Of a DNA stretch of 10,832 nucleotides, positions 8,383 to 10,832 are shown in pieces. Position 1 is the first letter of the stretch. Each line of letters opens with the position of its first letter. Source of the DNA: Elusimicrobiota bacterium (GTDB taxonomy: Bacteria; Elusimicrobiota; Endomicrobiia; Endomicrobiales; Endomicrobiaceae); NCBI GenBank assembly GCA_031256695.1, contig JAIRQB010000101.1, positions 1-10,832 on the forward strand. Direction: 5' to 3'. The notes beneath the pieces were generated by a model. That model was not told the DNA's origin. It saw only the letters and a list, made by a program, of their open reading frames with translations, and did no database searches. The translations under genes were made by a program, and so were the position numbers.

Positions 8383-8430
8383 AATTTCCTCCTTTGCATT
8401 TTGAGCCTGCGCGGCTTTTTTATTTGGATT
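8383..8430 (-). repeat. 48-bp leader repeat, copy 1 (contains ribosome binding site of the 250-aa Sel1 gene)
   Basis: These 48 bases are identical to 10747-10794, and each copy lies just before the start codon of a Sel1-repeat gene. Read on the coding strand, the element holds AATCCAAATAAAAAAG, a short GC-rich hairpin (AGCC, loop GCGCA, GGCT), and the Shine-Dalgarno AAGGAGG. Identity ends a few bases before the ATG and at AATCC on the distal side. Only part of this identity is explained by the ribosome binding site. Confidence 0.9.
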
Positions 8431-8448
8431 TACGACAATGCTGAATTT

Positions 8449-8488
8449 GGCGCAAAAGCGCCTCTTGCAGGCAACTTACCGCATTGCC
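8449..8488. other. Cluster of small GC-rich inverted repeats in the spacer between the two Sel1 genes
   Basis: GGCGC-AAAA-GCGCC (8449-8462) is a perfect 5-bp stem with a 4-nt loop. Next to it GGCAA (8470-8474) pairs with TTGCC (8484-8488) across 9 nt. Neither stem is followed by a T-run on the minus strand, so they are not classical terminators for the upstream gene. They could be RNA structures or protein sites in the leader of the 250-residue Sel1 gene. Part of the second element (GGCAACTTA, 8470-8478) recurs at 10820-10828 upstream of the other Sel1 gene. Confidence 0.45.
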
Positions 8489-8502
8489 GCTCTTTTATTA
8501 TT

Positions 8503-8522
8503 AAATTTCAGTTCCGAAATTT
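8503..8522 (+). terminator. Weak AT-rich hairpin with T-rich tail, terminator-like only in the + direction
   Basis: AAATTTC (8503-8509), a 6-nt loop, and GAAATTT (8516-8522) form a 7-bp stem, followed on the + strand by TTAATTTTT. On the minus strand, the direction of all genes here, the stem is followed by AATAATAAAAG rather than a U-run, so it should not efficiently end the upstream Sel1 transcript. No gene reads toward it from the left in the + direction. It may be only local AT-rich symmetry. Confidence 0.25.
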
Positions 8523-8607
8523 TTAATTTTTAACTTTTAATTGCCGTTTGCCTTTAATTCTAAATTCTTTTAAGTTTCTTAATCCATATTTCTAAATTCA
8601 AATATCC

Positions 8608-10743
8608 TCAATAAATCCAATTATCTAATATGTTTTGAGCAATTTCATCGCCCTGTTCTGCCGCTTTCCTATACCAAATCAGCGCTTCATCACGGTTTTG
8701 TTTGACGCCATATCCGTTGTAATACATAAGCCCTAAAAAGAATTGAGCGCTCGCATACCCTTGCTCCGCAGATTTCCTAAACCACTTAACTGCTTCCGTA
8801 TAGTTTTGCTTGACGCCGTGTCCATTAAAATAGATATATCCTAATAAAGATTGCCCAGAGGAATCACCCTGCTCTGCCGATTTTCTAAACCACTTGACTG
8901 CTTCTGTATAGTTTTGCTTGACGCCGTATCCATTAAAATACATTTTTCCTAAAGTGACTTGGGCGCTGGCATTACCTTGCTCCGCCGATTTCCTATACCA
9001 AATCAGCGCTTCAGCATAATTTTGCTTGACGCCAAGCCCGCTGGAATACATATTTCCCAATGCATTTTGAGCGTTGGTATTGTCTTGTTCAGCCGATTTT
9101 CTATACCACTTCACTGCTTCAGCATAATCTTGCTCTGCTACGCCCCACCCATTGTAAAACATATATCCTAATTGGTATTGGGCATCGGCATTGCCTTGTG
9201 CAGCCGCTTTCGTAAACCAAAATACTGCTTCTGCCTCATCTCTTTTGACAATATATCCATCGTGATACATAAGTCCCAAAACGTGTTGAGCGTAGTCATT
9301 GTTTTGTTCTGCCGCTTTTCTGAACCACCTCACCGCTTCGTCATAGTTTTTTTTGATGCCCCATCCATTTAAATACATTCTTCCTAAACTGCCTTGGGCG
9401 ATGGCATTACCTTGCTCTGCTGATTTCCTATACCAAATTACTGCTTCAGCCTCATCTCTTTCGACAATATCTCCATTTTCATACATATATCCTAATAAGG
9501 CTTGCGCAGAAGAATCACCTTGCTCTGCCGATTTCCTATACCATTTTACCGCCTCAACATAATCTTGCTTGACGCCATATCCGTTGGCATACATAACCCC
9601 TAAATTGAATTGAGCCATCGCAAGTCCTTGCTCTGCAGATTTCCTAAACCATTTTACCGCCTCAGCATAGTCTTGCTTGACGCCGTATCCGTTTTCATAC
9701 ATAACACCTAAATTGAATTGAGCCATCGCATCCCCTTGCTCCGCCGATTTCATAGACCATTTTACCGCCTCAATATAGTCTTGCTTGACGCCATATCCTT
9801 CGGCATACATAACCCCTAAAAAGAATTGAGCCACCGCTAACCCTTGCTCCGCCGATTTCCTATACCATTTTACCGCCTCAGCATAGTCTTGCTTGACGCC
9901 CTCTCCGTTGTAATACATATTCCCTAAAATGAATTGAGCCATCTCAAACCCTTGATCAGCCGCTTTCCTATACCATTTTTCTGCCTCAGCATAGTCTTGC
10001 TTGACGCCATATCCATTGGCATACTTAATCCCTAAATTGTATTGAGCGCCCGCATTCCCTTGCTCCGCCGATTTTCTATACCATTTTACTGCCTCAACAT
10101 AGTCTTGCTTGACGCCGTTTCCGTGGTCATACATAACCCCTAAAAAGAATTGAGCGTCCGCATTCCCTTGCTCCGCCGATTTCCTATACCATTTTACCGC
10201 CTCAACATAGTCTTGCTTGACGCCGTTCCCATTCTCATACATAACCCCTAAAAAGAATTGAGCCGCCGCATTCCCTTGCTCCGCCGCTTTTCTATACCAT
10301 TTTACCGCCTCAACATAGTCTTGCTTAACTCCATATCCGCTGTAATACATATCGCCTAAAATTTGTTGCGCATCGCTATCTTTATCATTGGCGGCTTTTT
10401 CAATATTCCCGCTTTTTAGAGCCTCGCTAAAATATGTTGCCGCTTTTGCCTTATTTTTTTCTATGCCAATTCCATTTTCATACATTACGCCTAATCTGTA
10501 TAAAGACTTCTCATATCCTTGTTCCGCCGCTTTTTGGAACCATTTAAAGGCTTCTTTATACTCTATTTTCATATCATTCTTATAATCACCGTATAAATAC
10601 ATTGCGCCAAGCATATATTGAGCCTCGGGATAGCCTTGTTCCGCTTGCGTTTTTATTTTATTCGCGCCGTAGCAAGAGACAATTCCAAAACAAAGAAAAA
10701 TTAAACAAAGTAAAACTCTTTTTAGCGTCAAATTTTTATGCAT
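8608..10743 (-). CDS. Exported Sel1-repeat protein, probable lipoprotein, with 18 Sel1-like repeats
   Basis: This encodes 711 residues. The N-terminus has a basic start (KNLTLKR), a hydrophobic stretch (about 10-22) and IVSC (21-24), which fits the lipobox, so Cys24 could be lipidated and the protein anchored facing the periplasm; a plain signal peptide is the alternative. Eighteen Sel1-like repeats follow: residues 39-77, 78-113, then after a 10-residue insertion 124-158, then near-uniform 36-residue units to 699 (one of 37 at 519-555), ending in a 12-residue cap. The recurrent core is GVKQDY-x-EAVKWYRKSAEQG. These repeats form TPR-like superhelices that bind proteins; no catalytic motif is seen. 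AAGGAGG lies 8 nt before the ATG, within the 48-bp leader repeat. The gene lies 227 bp upstream of the second Sel1 gene and could be co-transcribed with it or form its own unit. Confidence 0.95.
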   Translation of the reverse strand: MHKNLTLKRVLLCLIFLCFGIVSCYGANKIKTQAEQGYPEAQYMLGAMYLYGDYKNDMKIEYKEAFKWFQKAAEQGYEKSLYRLGVMYENGIGIEKNKAKAATYFSEALKSGNIEKAANDKDSDAQQILGDMYYSGYGVKQDYVEAVKWYRKAAEQGNAAAQFFLGVMYENGNGVKQDYVEAVKWYRKSAEQGNADAQFFLGVMYDHGNGVKQDYVEAVKWYRKSAEQGNAGAQYNLGIKYANGYGVKQDYAEAEKWYRKAADQGFEMAQFILGNMYYNGEGVKQDYAEAVKWYRKSAEQGLAVAQFFLGVMYAEGYGVKQDYIEAVKWSMKSAEQGDAMAQFNLGVMYENGYGVKQDYAEAVKWFRKSAEQGLAMAQFNLGVMYANGYGVKQDYVEAVKWYRKSAEQGDSSAQALLGYMYENGDIVERDEAEAVIWYRKSAEQGNAIAQGSLGRMYLNGWGIKKNYDEAVRWFRKAAEQNNDYAQHVLGLMYHDGYIVKRDEAEAVFWFTKAAAQGNADAQYQLGYMFYNGWGVAEQDYAEAVKWYRKSAEQDNTNAQNALGNMYSSGLGVKQNYAEALIWYRKSAEQGNASAQVTLGKMYFNGYGVKQNYTEAVKWFRKSAEQGDSSGQSLLGYIYFNGHGVKQNYTEAVKWFRKSAEQGYASAQFFLGLMYYNGYGVKQNRDEALIWYRKAAEQGDEIAQNILDNWIY
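8647..10374 (-). repeat. Coding tandem repeat, 108-bp unit, 16 contiguous copies (Sel1 repeats 3-18)
   Basis: The unit encodes 36 residues; copy lengths are 105 bp (first), 111 bp (repeat 14) and 108 bp (the rest). Identity is highest among repeats 3-10 (9514-10374), where blocks such as the reverse complement of GTCTTGCTTGACGCC recur almost unchanged. Repeats 16 and 17 are another near-identical pair. This is the expected pattern of unit duplication by unequal recombination or slippage, all in frame. Confidence 0.92.
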
Positions 10744-10746
10744 TTA

Positions 10747-10794
10747 AATTTCCTCCTTTGCATTTTGAGCCTGCGCGGCTTTTTTATTTGGATT
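10747..10794 (-). repeat. 48-bp leader repeat, copy 2 (contains ribosome binding site of the 711-aa Sel1 gene)
   Basis: Base-for-base identical to 8383-8430. It ends 3 bp before the start codon and supplies the AAGGAGG site. Farther upstream, TTGCGGCAACTTA (10816-10828) resembles TTGCAGGCAACTTA (8465-8478) of the other copy, with a different spacing from the leader, so homology extends beyond the identical block. No convincing -35/-10 pair could be picked in the remaining 38 bases to the window edge. Confidence 0.9.
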
Positions 10795-10832
10795 GATAAG
10801 GAGTGTCTATCTATATTGCGGCAACTTAAGTC

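Noticed and set aside
8370..8410. Short upstream frame beginning with the ATG in the 48-bp leader (ATGCAAAGGAGG...), overlapping the real start; a similar one precedes the 711-residue gene.
   Set aside because: It has no ribosome site of its own, its codons are formed by the Shine-Dalgarno sequence of the real gene, and its length and ending differ between the two copies.
8959..9562. Several + strand open frames of 60-70 codons opposite the Sel1 repeats.
   Set aside because: They repeat with the 108-bp unit and are the antisense reading of the Sel1 array; no start signals or plausible proteins.
8647..10374. Regular direct repeats considered as a possible CRISPR array.
   Set aside because: The 108-bp unit is wholly coding, with no alternation of constant repeats and unique spacers, and encodes clear Sel1 repeats.

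Overview
The window reads as one strand-biased accessory gene cluster from an AT-rich bacterium. All seven supported protein genes lie on the minus strand, so transcription runs from the right edge to the left edge. TGA is used as a stop codon, Shine-Dalgarno sites are strong (GGAGG), and one gene carries a lipoprotein-type signal. This fits an ordinary, probably Gram-negative, low-GC bacterium. Heavy use of Sel1 repeats recalls host-associated or anaerobic lineages, but the sequence does not fix the phylum.

In transcription order: (1) a 711-residue exported Sel1-repeat protein, a probable lipoprotein with 18 repeats (10743 to 8608); (2) a 227-bp spacer with small hairpins and a leader identical over 48 bp to the leader of the first gene; (3) a 250-residue Sel1-repeat protein without a signal peptide (8380 to 7628); (4) a multi-pass membrane protein of 204 residues (7631 to 7017), overlapping the previous gene by 4 bp; (5) a very large superfamily 1 helicase with a C-terminal PD-(D/E)XK-type nuclease domain, about 1471 residues (7014 to 2599), starting 2 bp after the membrane gene; (6) a second multi-pass membrane protein of 200 residues (2517 to 1915); (7) a 143-residue protein resembling the nucleotide exchange factor GrpE (1832 to 1401); (8) an Hsp70/DnaK-like ATPase that starts 1 bp later and runs off the left edge (1399 to 1).

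From 8380 to the left edge the genes overlap or abut, with gaps of at most 82 bp, so they look like one operon. The content is unusual: a dedicated Hsp70 with its own exchange-factor-like partner, a helicase-nuclease of the DUF4011/Upf1-like type, two small membrane proteins and Sel1 scaffolds. I do not recognise it as a named system. A helicase-nuclease next to accessory chaperone and membrane genes suggests a conflict or defence role, or a nucleic-acid-handling membrane complex assembled by a private chaperone; this is inference. No tRNA, rRNA, CRISPR array, transposase, integrase or attachment site was found. No stretch over 300 bp lacks a gene.
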